NCBI GenBank assembly: GCA_028692715.1
Contig: JAQUWU010000048.1
Location: 1-33,757, forward strand
Source of the DNA: Paludibacter sp.
GTDB taxonomy: Bacteria; Bacteroidota; Bacteroidia; Bacteroidales; Paludibacteraceae
Reading direction: 5' to 3'
Length of the DNA: 33,757 nucleotides
The notes under the pieces are model-generated. The model did no database searches and was not told where the DNA came from. It saw nothing but the letters and a program-made list of their open reading frames with translations. Position numbers and translations under genes: made by a program. Shown here piece by piece: positions 1-7,993 of this stretch. Every line of letters begins with the position of its first letter. Within the stretch, counting starts at the first letter, position 1.

Positions 1-88
1 ACTACAATGCAACTTCAGAAATACTACAACTGAATTTCAATAACATGCATGTTTTAATGGCTGATTTAAAGCCCAAAAATGTACGTAT

Positions 89-524
89 TTAATGGTTTTG
101 AGCTGTTTTTGCTGCAAAATGGGTTAAAATTTCATTTCCATTTTCGTCAAATAAAACTTCCATTTTCTTTTTGCCATTAAGTATCATTATCTCTGAAACC
201 TCTGCACTTTGAAAAATAGAACCCAGATAAACTTTTTTAATGCTAGTTTTAATGTTTGCCTGGATTTGAGTTTCTGTTACAATATATTCAGTTTCGATCC
301 AAACACCGTTTAAATCATAATTTGCGGAATAGTTCTACCCGTTTAATTTGAAATTGGCTTCCCATTCTTTTTTTGTTTTCCATATCCCATTTCACGTTGG
401 TTGCTTTTTCGAATTTTGCACTAAACGCTGAAGTAACTTTTACCGGAACATTTTTTTCTGATTTTGCAGCTACATTACTAAATGTAAATACAAGGGCGGC
501 CACTGCCAACAATAGTCTTTTCAT
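89..524 (-). pseudogene. Broken PepSY-like (putative beta-lactamase-inhibitor-like) periplasmic protein gene
   Basis: Read from the ATG at 524, the product begins with a signal peptide (MKRLLLAVAALVFTFSNVAA) and a segment of the type FxxKFxxAxNVKWDxENKK, typical of small secreted PepSY-like proteins of Bacteroidota. A run of seven A (on the minus strand, near 368-374) shifts the frame. Removing one A restores ENKKEWEANFKLNG, but this frame then meets an in-frame TAG where LNG(K)NYSANYDLNG would be expected. After that stop the frame stays open to the TAA at 89-91 and gives a sensible PepSY tail ending AAKTAQNH. The length of 436 bp is 145 codons plus one base, which fits a single-base insertion. 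With two independent lesions this is more likely a true pseudogene than one sequencing error. The family call is from recognition of the motif pattern. Confidence 0.72.
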
Positions 525-798
525 GTGAGTGTGTTTTTGTTTGTTAATTATGGACAAATGTATATGTTGATTCTAATGAGAAATTGAAGTTGAGTTATAA
601 AATGTTTGTTGAAGTTGAGTTTGATTTTATGTTTTTTTTGTTGTTGTCGAATTTCCTTGAAAGTAACAAAATGTAGCTAATCACACAAAAAAAGTAACGA
701 ATTCGAACTAAAATGAATAAATAAAGTACAATTATAAAATAACTCAAATAAATATATTTGAATCTGGTACGCGCGTGTCAAATAGATAAATAAAAGCG
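525..798. other. AT-rich intergenic region between divergent genes
   Basis: This stretch separates the minus-strand PepSY-like pseudogene from the plus-strand sigma-54 activator gene. It is very AT-rich with one GC spot (ACGCGCG near 770). I see no coding potential, tRNA or terminator-like hairpin. A TATATTTG near 757 resembles a promoter -7 element, but no TTTG partner stands at the right distance. Confidence 0.4.
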
Positions 799-806
799 TA
801 TATTTG
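799..806 (+). promoter_or_regulatory. Candidate Bacteroidota -7 box for the nifA-like gene
   Basis: TATATTTG matches the Bacteroidota consensus TAnnTTTG exactly and lies 59 bp before the chosen start codon at 866. No clear TTTG -33 element is seen 19-21 bp upstream, so the call is tentative. Confidence 0.4.
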
Positions 807-865
807 CAACGAAAAGGTATATGAAGTTACATTAAACTATCTTAATGTAAATAAAAGTGTTGATT

Positions 866-2413
866 ATGGATACAATATGTAAGTATAACGGGTCTGATTG
901 TTATGGAGCTAAAGAATTAGAAGTTCTACTTGAATTGAGTTCTTTATTAAGTAATAAAGAAATTGATTTAAATGAAGTTGTGTGCATTTTAGCAAGTCAT
1001 TTAAAGGCCGAACGGATTATTCTCACAGTTTTAAATCGCGAAAATTCTCAAATTAGTATAGAAGGTTCTTATGGAGTTGACGAAGAAAAGAAAAAATCTA
1101 TTTATCAGATAGGTCGTGGAATAATAGGACGTGTTATTGAAACCGGAGTAGAAGTTTTATTACCTAAAATTGCGTCTTCCGACCTATTCTTAAATTTGAC
1201 TGATGCTGCATCAGTTATCGATGGGAAAGATGTGTCATTTATTTGTTATCCAATTCGTTACAAAGATGAAGTGATAGGCACAATAAGTTTACATAAAGTA
1301 TATTATCCAATAGTTTCGTTCGATTACGATTTGCGATTGATAAAAATTGTAAGTTCGATGATTGGTCTCACTTTGCGTCGTAGACAGGAATATGCCGAGG
1401 AATTGGAACAGCTTCAAAATGAAAATAGTAATCTGAAAGTTGAATTACGAAGTAGGATAATGCCGGAGCGTATAAAAGGAAATTCCGGAAAAATGAGCGA
1501 AGTATTTTCGTTGATTGAAAGTGTTGCAATGACGGATGCAACAGTAATGATTCGAGGCGAAAGTGGGGTAGGAAAGGAGTTGGTTGCGGATGCTATTCAT
1601 TATAGCAGCGGTCGTAAAAATAAACCATTTGTTAAAGTTAACTGTGCTGCTTTGCCAGAAAGTTTGATAGAAAGTGAATTGTTCGGACACGAAAAAGGAT
1701 CTTTTACAGGTGCTTCAACAACTCGCATTGGACGATTTGAAGCCGCTAATGGCGGAACAATATTTTTGGACGAATTTGGTGATATTCCGGCATCCACTCA
1801 GGTAAAACTATTGCGCGTATTGCAAGAAAGGGAAATCGAACGTATTGGAAGTACAAAACCTATTAAGGTAGATGTGCGTATTCTTTGTGCCACCAACAGG
1901 AATCTTGAAGATTTAATCAGTAAAGATCAGTTTCGTGAAGATTTGTATTATCGTATTAATGTTTTTCCGATTTATATTCCGGCACTTCGCGAGAGAATTA
2001 ATGATATCCCTATTCTTACCGATTTTTTTATTGATAAATTTAATAAACGTCACGGAAAAAACATAAAACGAATTACTTCAATGGCTATTGATACATTGAT
2101 GGTTTATCACTGGCCGGGAAATATCCGAGAACTGGAAAATTGCATCGAACGTGCTAGTATTTTAAGTACCGATCAGGTGATCAGGGCGCATAATCTTCCA
2201 GCATCTTTGCAAACAGCTTCAACTTCCAAGACAATGCAGAAGGGAACACTCGAAGTGATTATTGGGAGAATGGAGCAACAAATTATTATCGATGCATTGA
2301 TATTAACAAAAGGTAATATTGTAAAGGCAGCTGAACAATTAGGAATTACCGAAAGAATGATGGGCATAAGAATAAAAAAATACGATATTGAAGCAAAAAG
2401 GTTTAAGGTATAG
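866..2413 (+). CDS. nifA: Sigma-54-dependent nitrogen fixation activator (NifA-like: GAF, AAA+, Fis-type HTH)
   Basis: The predicted 515-residue protein has the three-part NifA layout. A GAF sensor domain spans roughly residues 15-180, followed by a short coiled linker. The AAA+ sigma-54 interaction domain (about 200-430) shows Walker A GESGVGKE near 230, a GAFTGA loop in the variant form GSFTGA near 278, Walker B FLDE near 300, and the usual FREDLYYRI and WPGNIREL signatures. A Fis-type HTH ([11 protein letters not shown]) closes the protein. I chose ATG 866 over the upstream GTG 857. The oxygen-sensing Cys-x4-Cys pair of rhizobial NifA is absent from the central-domain linker. Two cysteines (C5 and C12) precede the GAF domain, loosely recalling VnfA/AnfA. 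The nif genes nearby support the NifA call, but another enhancer-binding protein of the family cannot be excluded. Confidence 0.82.
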   Translation: MDTICKYNGSDCYGAKELEVLLELSSLLSNKEIDLNEVVCILASHLKAERIILTVLNRENSQISIEGSYGVDEEKKKSIYQIGRGIIGRVIETGVEVLLPKIASSDLFLNLTDAASVIDGKDVSFICYPIRYKDEVIGTISLHKVYYPIVSFDYDLRLIKIVSSMIGLTLRRRQEYAEELEQLQNENSNLKVELRSRIMPERIKGNSGKMSEVFSLIESVAMTDATVMIRGESGVGKELVADAIHYSSGRKNKPFVKVNCAALPESLIESELFGHEKGSFTGASTTRIGRFEAANGGTIFLDEFGDIPASTQVKLLRVLQEREIERIGSTKPIKVDVRILCATNRNLEDLISKDQFREDLYYRINVFPIYIPALRERINDIPILTDFFIDKFNKRHGKNIKRITSMAIDTLMVYHWPGNIRELENCIERASILSTDQVIRAHNLPASLQTASTSKTMQKGTLEVIIGRMEQQIIIDALILTKGNIVKAAEQLGITERMMGIRIKKYDIEAKRFKV

Positions 2414-2428
2414 TTGGTAGGAAGATAG

Positions 2429-2480
2429 CCCCCAACCCCTAAAGGGGAGAGAAAAGAACCCCTAACCCCTGAAGGGGAAC
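2429..2480. repeat. Family A palindromic repeats, two copies
   Basis: Two CCCC(T/C)AACCCCT(A/G)AAGGGG units stand 10 bp apart, just after the nifA-like stop. Each can fold as CCCCT-NN-AGGGG. The second unit begins a stretch that is identical to the leader of nifV (minus strand, about 17578-17645). Confidence 0.85.
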
Positions 2481-2513
2481 TATATTAGTGTTGATAATTA
2501 CAATTCAATTTTT

Positions 2514-3083
2514 ATGGAAACGAAACCAAACGATGTAATAGCCGAAAGTAATTCAGTTCCCCTTCAGGAGTTAGGGGTAGATTCATCTTTAGGGGACAGG
2601 TGTAGTATTCTTTTTGAATTGTGCGATTTCGAAAACCCTCAACATTTGAAAGCGCTGGCTGAATTGACAAATCATTATATGGAGGATCCGATGGGTGGTT
2701 TTCCGCCATTAAATAAACTTGATCAGTTACGCTTGGTGAATGGATTAGCAAATCATCCTACTGCTGAGGTTCACTTTGCAATATTAGATTCAACTGTTGT
2801 AGGCTTGGCAACTTGTTTTGTGAATTTTTCTACTTTTTATGTAAAACCCTACTTATATATTCATGATATAGTTGTATTCAAAAATTATCGTGGAAAGGGG
2901 ATAGGCAAGGCATTAATAGAATATTTAACCGTTTTGTGCATTGAAAGAGAGTTTTGTAAAAAAACACTTGAAGTAAGAGAGGATAATAAAGTAGCCAAAT
3001 CACTTTATAAAGATATTGGATTCGATGAATGCGATCCCAAAATGTTGTTTTGGACTAAAAAATTAAATGATTATTCCCAATAG
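2514..3083 (+). CDS. GNAT family N-acetyltransferase
   Basis: The 189-residue product carries a GNAT fold from about residue 45 to 185. The acetyl-CoA-binding motif A reads NYRGKGIGKALI, followed by the usual LEVREDN..A..LY..IGF segment of GNAT proteins. The substrate is unknown. Its first 30 or so residues are not part of the fold: METKPNDVIAESNSVPL followed by repeat-derived sequence, closely matching the N terminus of nifV in this window. The preceding 55 bp of leader are identical to the nifV leader, so the ATG at 2514 is the shared start. Position between nifA-like and NifX-like genes suggests a nif-linked role, which is inference only. Confidence 0.85.
   Translation: METKPNDVIAESNSVPLQELGVDSSLGDRCSILFELCDFENPQHLKALAELTNHYMEDPMGGFPPLNKLDQLRLVNGLANHPTAEVHFAILDSTVVGLATCFVNFSTFYVKPYLYIHDIVVFKNYRGKGIGKALIEYLTVLCIEREFCKKTLEVREDNKVAKSLYKDIGFDECDPKMLFWTKKLNDYSQ
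2556..2597. repeat. Family A repeat pair inside the GNAT coding frame
   Basis: Two diverged family A units (CCCCTTCAGGAGTTAGGGG and a worn TCTTTAGGGGA) are read through in frame and encode about 14 residues (PLQELGVDSSLGD). The same arrangement, less worn, sits inside nifV. Confidence 0.75.
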
Positions 3084-3147
3084 CTTATTAAAATATTACT
3101 CATTAATTCTTTAATTCAATAGTTCGTTATAAAAAAAGATTTTTTGA

Positions 3148-3290
3148 ACCTACCTGCAGCAGGCAGGCGCAAAGCCGCTAAGTTGCAAAGCCGCAAAGAA
3201 AAACTGAAAGTTTTTGTCTTAGCGTTCTTTCTCTTGTTGTTGAATATAAGGTATTTAAAAATTTGCGACTTTGCGTTTACTTTTTTATTT
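3148..3290 (+). repeat. CCTGCCTG/CAGGCAGG hairpin element (family C, copy 1)
   Basis: The 490-bp gap between the GNAT and NifX-like genes holds this element. It starts with a hairpin (ACCTGCAGCAGGCAGG), then GCAAAGCCGCTAAG and related words, an AAAACTGAAAGTTTTT turn, TTAGCGTTCTTT, and finally GACTTTGCGTTTA. Near-complete copies lie at 15597-15750 (same strand) and 23070-23226 (opposite strand). A separate CACGAAT-type direct repeat follows near 3404-3434. I see no gene in the gap. Confidence 0.8.
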
Positions 3291-3573
3291 GGAGCAATCA
3301 TTAAAGTCATTAAATCTTATAACTAAATTGTTGTATTTAAATACAATAGTTGTTTTTATAACGAACCATTGTTAATTATAAAATCAAATAAACCCTTTTA
3401 AACCACGAATCACACGAATTCACACGAATTTAAATATTTATTTTACTAAAAATCAGTGGTTCATAATTCTTTCTTACTATAAATATTCCAGTTTAAATCA
3501 ATGATTTTTATCATTACTTGTTTCGACTTTAAAGTATTACATTTTTACGGATAATCAAAAAAATAACATAACA

Positions 3574-3993
3574 ATGAAAATAGCAATACCAATAATAGAT
3601 TCATCCTCCAATAAATACACCATTGCTTCAAGTCTGAATGTAAATGGTTATTTATGTTTATACGACAGCGAATCAAACGCTGGGCGCTGGATGAAAACAA
3701 TGGAACTGGCTCCGGACATGGGCGAACTATTGCATGAATTGGAACGTAAAACAATTACGGCAATTATCACTGAACAAATTCATCCAATGGCATTAAAAGT
3801 TCTTGTAAATAAAGGATTTGATGTGTTTCAAGCGAATGGAACTGCATTGGCCGAAAATATCCGTTTTTTTAATGATAAAAAACTGAAAAAGTTCAATTAT
3901 AAAACTGCTATGGATTTTGCCAGCATATGTGGAGGTACTTGTAGCAGCTGCGAAACGGAATGCAAACCACCCCTAACCCCTAAAGGGGAATAG
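3574..3993 (+). CDS. NifX/NafY-like FeMo-cofactor-binding domain protein with C-terminal Cys cluster
   Basis: The 139-residue product resembles the dinitrogenase iron-molybdenum cofactor biosynthesis family (NifX, NafY, NifB C-terminal domain). It starts MKIAIPI, has the ASSLNVNGYLCLYD strand pair, an AIITEQIHPMALKVLVNKGFDVFQA core and a terminal helix. Proteins of the family bind NifB-co or FeMo-co during transfer. After the domain comes CGGTCSSCETEC, four cysteines that could bind a metal cluster. The last nine residues (KPPLTPKGE) and the reading into the stop come from an inserted family A repeat. The gene stands alone between repeat-rich spacers, in the nifA-like / Nif11 neighbourhood. 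Confidence 0.8.
   Translation: MKIAIPIIDSSSNKYTIASSLNVNGYLCLYDSESNAGRWMKTMELAPDMGELLHELERKTITAIITEQIHPMALKVLVNKGFDVFQANGTALAENIRFFNDKKLKKFNYKTAMDFASICGGTCSSCETECKPPLTPKGE
3970..3990. repeat. Family A repeat forming the C terminus of the NifX-like gene
   Basis: CCCCTAACCCCTAAAGGGGA is translated as PLTPKG, and the TAG stop lies immediately after the repeat. The original stop codon was therefore probably displaced by the insertion. Confidence 0.8.
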
Positions 3994-4049
3994 GAGAATC
4001 AGGTGTTTCAAAAGAATTTATAATAAAAATATTTTAGGACATGACAAAA

Positions 4050-4255
4050 AATCGAACGCAGATTTAACGGATTTAGCTTATTTTAGCTGATAATTTTACT
4101 TTAAAAAGCGGATTTGTTTCAGATTTAATCTTGCAAGCAAGATAAGATTTAGTTGCAACTCTAAGATCGTATCGGTTTACCGATATTTTAATCCGTTTCA
4201 AATCCGTCTTATCTGTATAAATAGCGCCTGCCTGCTGCAGGTAGGTTCTATTTTT
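4050..4255. repeat. Composite non-coding repeat region
   Basis: The 344-bp gap before the Nif11-like gene contains AACGCAGATTTAACGGATTTA-type sequence with a partly inverted counterpart (AATCCGTTTCAAATCCG) near 4190-4206. It ends with a partial family C hairpin at about 4227-4250 (GCCTGCCTGCTGCAGGTAGG). An open frame on the minus strand here shows no protein-like features. Confidence 0.55.
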
Positions 4256-4311
4256 AATGTATATCATTTGTATGTAATCTTTTGTCATGTTCTTAGTAAA
4301 ATAAATTAAAG

Positions 4312-4330
4312 CCCCTTTAGGGGTTGGGGG
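4312..4330. repeat. Family A repeat directly upstream of the Nif11-like gene
   Basis: CCCCTTTAGGGGTTGGGGG ends seven bases before the ATG at 4338, so it occupies the position where a ribosome binding site would lie. Folding of the CCCCT..AGGGG stem could expose or hide the start codon. Confidence 0.75.
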
Positions 4331-4337
4331 TCATATT

Positions 4338-4577
4338 ATGAGCTTACAAAACGCAATAAATTTTATTTCTCGGGTTGATGCTAATGCAGATTTTCGTAAA
4401 TCTTGCTATATTTATAAGTCGCAGGAAGAATTATTTTCATTCCTTAAATCTGAAAATATCGGATTTACGGCAGATGAGATAGAAGATGCCTTCAATGTAC
4501 TTGAGTTAAAATGCCAGACCTACGAACAAGCCGGAAGGGTGAAAGAAGTAAAAGCTTGGTTTAGATTGTTTAGCTAA
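4338..4577 (+). CDS. Nif11-like small protein
   Basis: This is a 79-residue, charged, helical protein. The opening MSLQNAINFISRVDANADFRK and the following IGFTADEIEDAF resemble the Nif11 family, small proteins found in nif clusters and, in other lineages, used as leader regions of ribosomal peptides. No double-glycine cleavage site or core-peptide tail is visible and no maturase gene is nearby. The nitrogen-fixation-associated version therefore fits better than a peptide precursor. The molecular role of nif-linked Nif11 proteins is not established. Confidence 0.75.
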   Translation: MSLQNAINFISRVDANADFRKSCYIYKSQEELFSFLKSENIGFTADEIEDAFNVLELKCQTYEQAGRVKEVKAWFRLFS

Positions 4578-4709
4578 GATTCACATAGTCAGTGTAATAC
4601 TATTTCATTTCCCTTGTTCATTAATTAAAAAATGAATAGCAGTCTTTTTATTCCATAAAAATTTAAGGTTAAATAAAGTTAATCGCGAATAACGTAACAG
4701 ATTTAGATG

Positions 4710-4735
4710 TAATTTTGCATCGTTGTTTAAACAAC
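4710..4735 (+). promoter_or_regulatory. marR promoter -7 box overlapped by a palindromic operator
   Basis: TAATTTTG (4710-4717) matches TAnnTTTG. Four bases downstream is the perfect palindrome GTTGTTTAAACAAC (4722-4735), about where transcription should start. It shares the pattern GTTG-N6-CAAC with two palindromes upstream of the tolC-like gene, which suggests an autoregulatory MarR operator. Confidence 0.6.
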
Positions 4736-4753
4736 TGTTATATACGCAACGAT

Positions 4754-5188
4754 ATGTTACACTTACATAATGACGAACTTTTCAATATTCTTGTTGGTAA
4801 AATTTCTACGGCAATTAACCGTACTTTTCTGAGAGCATTTGCCAACGAAGGTATTGATATTACCACTGAGCAATGGTCGGTATTAACTTGTTTGTGGAGA
4901 AAAGATGGAGTTACTCAACAAGATTTATGCAATTTAACTTTAAAAGATAAACCAAGTATGACCCGCCTTATTGATAAACTCGAAAGGAGTAATTTGGTTA
5001 CTCGCATATCTAGCTTATCGGACAGACGTATAAATATGATTCAACTCACCGAAGGTGGAAAGAGTTTGGAACAAAAAGCCACAAATCTAGTCCAGAGCAT
5101 TGCTGAAAAAACTCTAAGTAATATTACGACTGAGGAACTCGACACGAGTCGGAATGTGTTGAAAAAAATCATGATAAATCTTCAATAA
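4754..5188 (+). CDS. MarR family transcriptional regulator
   Basis: From the ATG at 4754 the product is 144 residues, the usual MarR length; a longer reading from TTG 4715 would overlap the promoter and is rejected. The winged helix covers about residues 30-110: TTEQWSVLTCLWRKDGVTQQDL, recognition helix region KPSMTRLIDKLERSNLVTR, and the wing with SDRR. MarR proteins usually repress an adjacent transporter operon until a phenolic or other small ligand binds. Here the gene directly precedes a tripartite efflux operon in the same direction, and shared palindromes lie before both. The ligand cannot be guessed. Confidence 0.93.
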   Translation: MLHLHNDELFNILVGKISTAINRTFLRAFANEGIDITTEQWSVLTCLWRKDGVTQQDLCNLTLKDKPSMTRLIDKLERSNLVTRISSLSDRRINMIQLTEGGKSLEQKATNLVQSIAEKTLSNITTEELDTSRNVLKKIMINLQ

Positions 5189-5202
5189 ATTTTTTTAGTA
5201 TA

Positions 5203-5222
5203 ATAGTTGCACATGCAACTAT
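5203..5222. promoter_or_regulatory. MarR operator candidate 1 upstream of tolC-like gene
   Basis: ATAGTTGCA-CA-TGCAACTAT is a perfect 9-bp inverted repeat around a 2-bp centre. It contains GTTG-N6-CAAC, as does the palindrome in the marR promoter. Confidence 0.65.
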
Positions 5223-5250
5223 ATAGGTATTGTGTATTTTTTTTGTGTGC

Positions 5251-5270
5251 AAGGTTGCATGTGCAACTAT
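5251..5270. promoter_or_regulatory. MarR operator candidate 2 upstream of tolC-like gene
   Basis: AAGGTTGCA-TG-TGCAACTAT is a near copy of the palindrome at 5203-5222, with its centre 48 bp downstream and 42 bp before the tolC-like start. The T-rich stretch between the two sites probably holds the promoter, but no exact TAnnTTTG is seen. Confidence 0.62.
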
Positions 5271-5302
5271 AATTTTAAAATATTAGTTTAATTTTTTTTT
5301 GT

Positions 5303-6799
5303 ATGAAGAAACAATTATTTCTCGCAATTGCAATTATAATAAGCTTGCAGTTGTACTCCCAGCAGGAATTAAGTCTGGAAGATTGCAGACAAATGGCTTT
5401 GTCAAAGAACAAAGGGTTGGAAATGACAAATGAAAGTATAAAAGCTGCGCGACAACTAAAAGCAGCAGCATTTACTCAGTTTTTGCCTAACTTTTCGGCA
5501 ACCGGAGCTTACACCTGGAACGAAAAAAATCTATCATTGCTTTCCGAAGATGCATTGTTGCCGGTAGGGACAAAAATGACAGATGGATCATTTGGTTTTA
5601 CAGCCGATCAGATTTCCAATACCTGGACCTCTGTAAACGGGACATTTTTACCAAAAGATGCCGACGGAAATCCATTTAACCCAACAACAAACCCCGAAAA
5701 AATTCAGTGGAAAGAGTATGCTCTTTTACCAAAAGAAGCCATGGAATTTGACATTCATAATGTTTTTGCAGGTACAATAGGTTTTGTACAGCCAGTTTTT
5801 ATGGGTGGTAAAATAAAAGAGCTTTATAAAATTTCTAAATATGGGGTAAATTTGGCAGAGGCGCAGCACGATAATAAAACGACCGAATTGTTGATTGAAG
5901 TTGATGAAGCTTATTGGAGAATTATTTCTGTTGAGAACAAAGTAGAATTAGCAAAAGAATATAAAAAGTTACTGGAAAAACTTCAATCAGATATCGAAAT
6001 AATGATTGAAGAAGGAGTTGCCACTAAAGTTGATTTACTAAAAGTAAAAGTAAAATTGAATGAAGCTGAGGTGTCGTTGTCGAAAGCCGAAGATGGTTTA
6101 AATTTATCGAGAATGGCATTAAATCAACTTTGCGGATTGGACATGGACAAAGAATATCAACTTTCGGATGCTGATTTGAAAGCTGAGTTTACGCAAACAA
6201 AGTTAATCCCTGTAAAACAGGCTATTGAGAATAGGCCAGAGGTCAAAGCTTTGACACAATTCGAAAATATAGCAAAATCGAACGAAAAAATAATGTTCTC
6301 TCGATTCTTACCAAATATTGCATTGGCAGGCAATTATATTGTTTCAAATCCAAATTCTTTCGACGGATATAAGAATGAATTTGGAGGCATGTTCTCGGTA
6401 GGAGTTGTGGCCAATGTACCACTTTTCCATTTTGGTGATAGAGTTCACACATTGAATGCCGCAAAGTCGCAAAGTAAAATTGCCGGTTTGCAATTGGACG
6501 AAATCAAAGAAAAGTTGGAATTGCAGATAAAACAAAGTGCCTATAAAATGTCGGAAAGTATAAAAAAGAAAACGACAGCCGAACGAAATGTTGAACAAGC
6601 CGATGAAAATTTACGCTATGCAACGGAAGGTTTTGACGCAGGTGTTATTCCTTCCACTGATTTATTAGGAGCTCAAACAGCATGGTTATCAGCGAAATCA
6701 GAGAATATTGATGCCGATATTGATATGCGTTTATGTGATGTTTACCTTGCAAAATCACTTGGCACTCTTTCGGAAACACAAAACAATAACAATAAATAA
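5303..6799 (+). CDS. TolC family outer membrane efflux channel
   Basis: The 498-residue protein begins with a signal peptide (MKKQLFLAIAIIISLQLYSQ) and the mature start QELSLEDCRQMALSKNKGLEM, typical of TolC-family channels. Two internally repeated OEP regions follow: strand segments such as NFSATGAYTW and GTIGFVQPVFMGGKIKELY, then NIALAGNYIV and GVVANVPLFHFGDRVHTLNAAKS, each next to long coiled helices (for example VDLLKVKVKLNEAEVSLSKA). It would form the outer-membrane part of a tripartite exporter together with the HlyD-like and ABC-2 proteins encoded just downstream. Length is normal for the family. Confidence 0.93.
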   Translation: MKKQLFLAIAIIISLQLYSQQELSLEDCRQMALSKNKGLEMTNESIKAARQLKAAAFTQFLPNFSATGAYTWNEKNLSLLSEDALLPVGTKMTDGSFGFTADQISNTWTSVNGTFLPKDADGNPFNPTTNPEKIQWKEYALLPKEAMEFDIHNVFAGTIGFVQPVFMGGKIKELYKISKYGVNLAEAQHDNKTTELLIEVDEAYWRIISVENKVELAKEYKKLLEKLQSDIEIMIEEGVATKVDLLKVKVKLNEAEVSLSKAEDGLNLSRMALNQLCGLDMDKEYQLSDADLKAEFTQTKLIPVKQAIENRPEVKALTQFENIAKSNEKIMFSRFLPNIALAGNYIVSNPNSFDGYKNEFGGMFSVGVVANVPLFHFGDRVHTLNAAKSQSKIAGLQLDEIKEKLELQIKQSAYKMSESIKKKTTAERNVEQADENLRYATEGFDAGVIPSTDLLGAQTAWLSAKSENIDADIDMRLCDVYLAKSLGTLSETQNNNNK

Positions 6800-6838
6800 A
6801 AGAATTATTAATAGATAGATTTTAAAAATTTTACAACG

Positions 6839-7831
6839 ATGAAAAGTAAAAATAGAGATTTAAGAACCGGATTGTTCTCCCTGATTATAGTAATGATATT
6901 GATATTTATTGTAGGTTTAATTGTAAACAAACCTGAACCGATAATAATACAGGGTGAAGCTGATGCTTCAGAAATACGTATTTCAGGGAAAGTGCCCGGA
7001 AGAATAAAGCAGTTTTTAGCTATTGAAGGTTCGCAGGTAAAAGCTGGTGACACATTAGTATTAATTGATAGTCCGGAGCTAAATGCAAAACTTGAACAGG
7101 CTAATGCTGCTGAAAGTGCCGCTATGGCGCAAAATAAAAAAGCAATAAAGGGAGCTCGCAAAGAACAAATTATAGGTGCTTTCGAAATGTGGCAAAAATC
7201 TTTGGTGGGAGTTGACATAACAAAAAAATCGTTCGATCGTGTGCAACGCTTGTTTGATAAGGGTGTACTTCCTGCTCAAAAAAGAGACGAAGCAGAAGCA
7301 CAATATAATGCAGCCTTGACCACATCGAAAGCTGCAAAATCGCAATATGACATGGCTTTGAACGGAGCTGAAAGTGAAGATAAAGAAGCTGCTTTGGCTT
7401 TAGTTGCAAGAGCACAAGGTGCAGTAAATGAGGTGAAATCGTATCTAAAAGAGATTACACTTACTTCGCCTATCGATGGTGAAGTTACAGAGATTTATCC
7501 AAATTGTGGCGAGCTGGTTGGTACAGGAGCTCCTATTATGAGTATTGTGGATTTGAACGATATTTGGTTCACTTTCAATGTACGTGAAGATTTGTTGGGA
7601 AATATGAAAATGGGAAGCGTTTTTAAAATTAAAATACCTGCTTTAAACAATCAGATCGTTGATGTGAAAGTGGATTATATAAAAGCATTGGCTTCGTACG
7701 CAACATGGAAAGCTACCAAAACAAGTGGTCAGTTTGATGTTAAAACATTTGAAGTACGTGCCAGACCTTCTAAGAAAATAGTTGATTTACGCCCAGGTAT
7801 GACTGCTTTGTTAGAAGAAACAATAAAATAA
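6839..7831 (+). CDS. HlyD/EmrA-type membrane fusion (periplasmic adaptor) protein
   Basis: The 330-residue protein has one N-terminal membrane anchor (about residues 10-32, LFSLIIVMILIFIVGLIV). A split biotinyl-lipoyl domain follows (GKVPGRIKQFLAIEGSQVKAGDTLVLIDSPEL and, after the hairpin, ITLTSPIDGEVTEIYPNCGE). Between them lies an Ala/Lys-rich coiled-coil hairpin, and a beta-barrel domain comes after (DIWFTFNVREDLLGNMKMG). It should bridge the inner-membrane transporter and the TolC-like channel. It starts 39 bp after the tolC-like stop and is almost certainly in the same operon. Confidence 0.92.
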   Translation: MKSKNRDLRTGLFSLIIVMILIFIVGLIVNKPEPIIIQGEADASEIRISGKVPGRIKQFLAIEGSQVKAGDTLVLIDSPELNAKLEQANAAESAAMAQNKKAIKGARKEQIIGAFEMWQKSLVGVDITKKSFDRVQRLFDKGVLPAQKRDEAEAQYNAALTTSKAAKSQYDMALNGAESEDKEAALALVARAQGAVNEVKSYLKEITLTSPIDGEVTEIYPNCGELVGTGAPIMSIVDLNDIWFTFNVREDLLGNMKMGSVFKIKIPALNNQIVDVKVDYIKALASYATWKATKTSGQFDVKTFEVRARPSKKIVDLRPGMTALLEETIK

Positions 7832-7993
7832 ATTGAAGCTGACTATTTTTTTATATTGTTTGCAAACGAAGGTGTGATAATGTCCTGATTGGATGAAAAT
7901 AGCTCTTTGATAGTGAGTTGTAAATTGTGCATTTTCAATTTGTAAATTATTTAATTGAAATATTGTTTTCTGCTTTCAAAAAATTAATTATAC

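Noticed and set aside
2429-2480. Rho-independent terminator after the nifA-like gene
   Set aside because: The hairpins belong to repeat family A, lack a T tract and also occur inside coding frames, so termination cannot be assumed.
4073-4288. 71-residue minus-strand ORF before the Nif11-like gene
   Set aside because: It lies in composite repeat DNA, has no domain-like pattern, and includes the family C hairpin peptide (LQQAGA).
4338-4577. Ribosomal peptide natural product precursor (Nif11 leader type)
   Set aside because: No double-Gly site, no core peptide rich in Cys/Ser/Thr and no maturation enzyme or peptidase-transporter nearby; the nif context explains it better.
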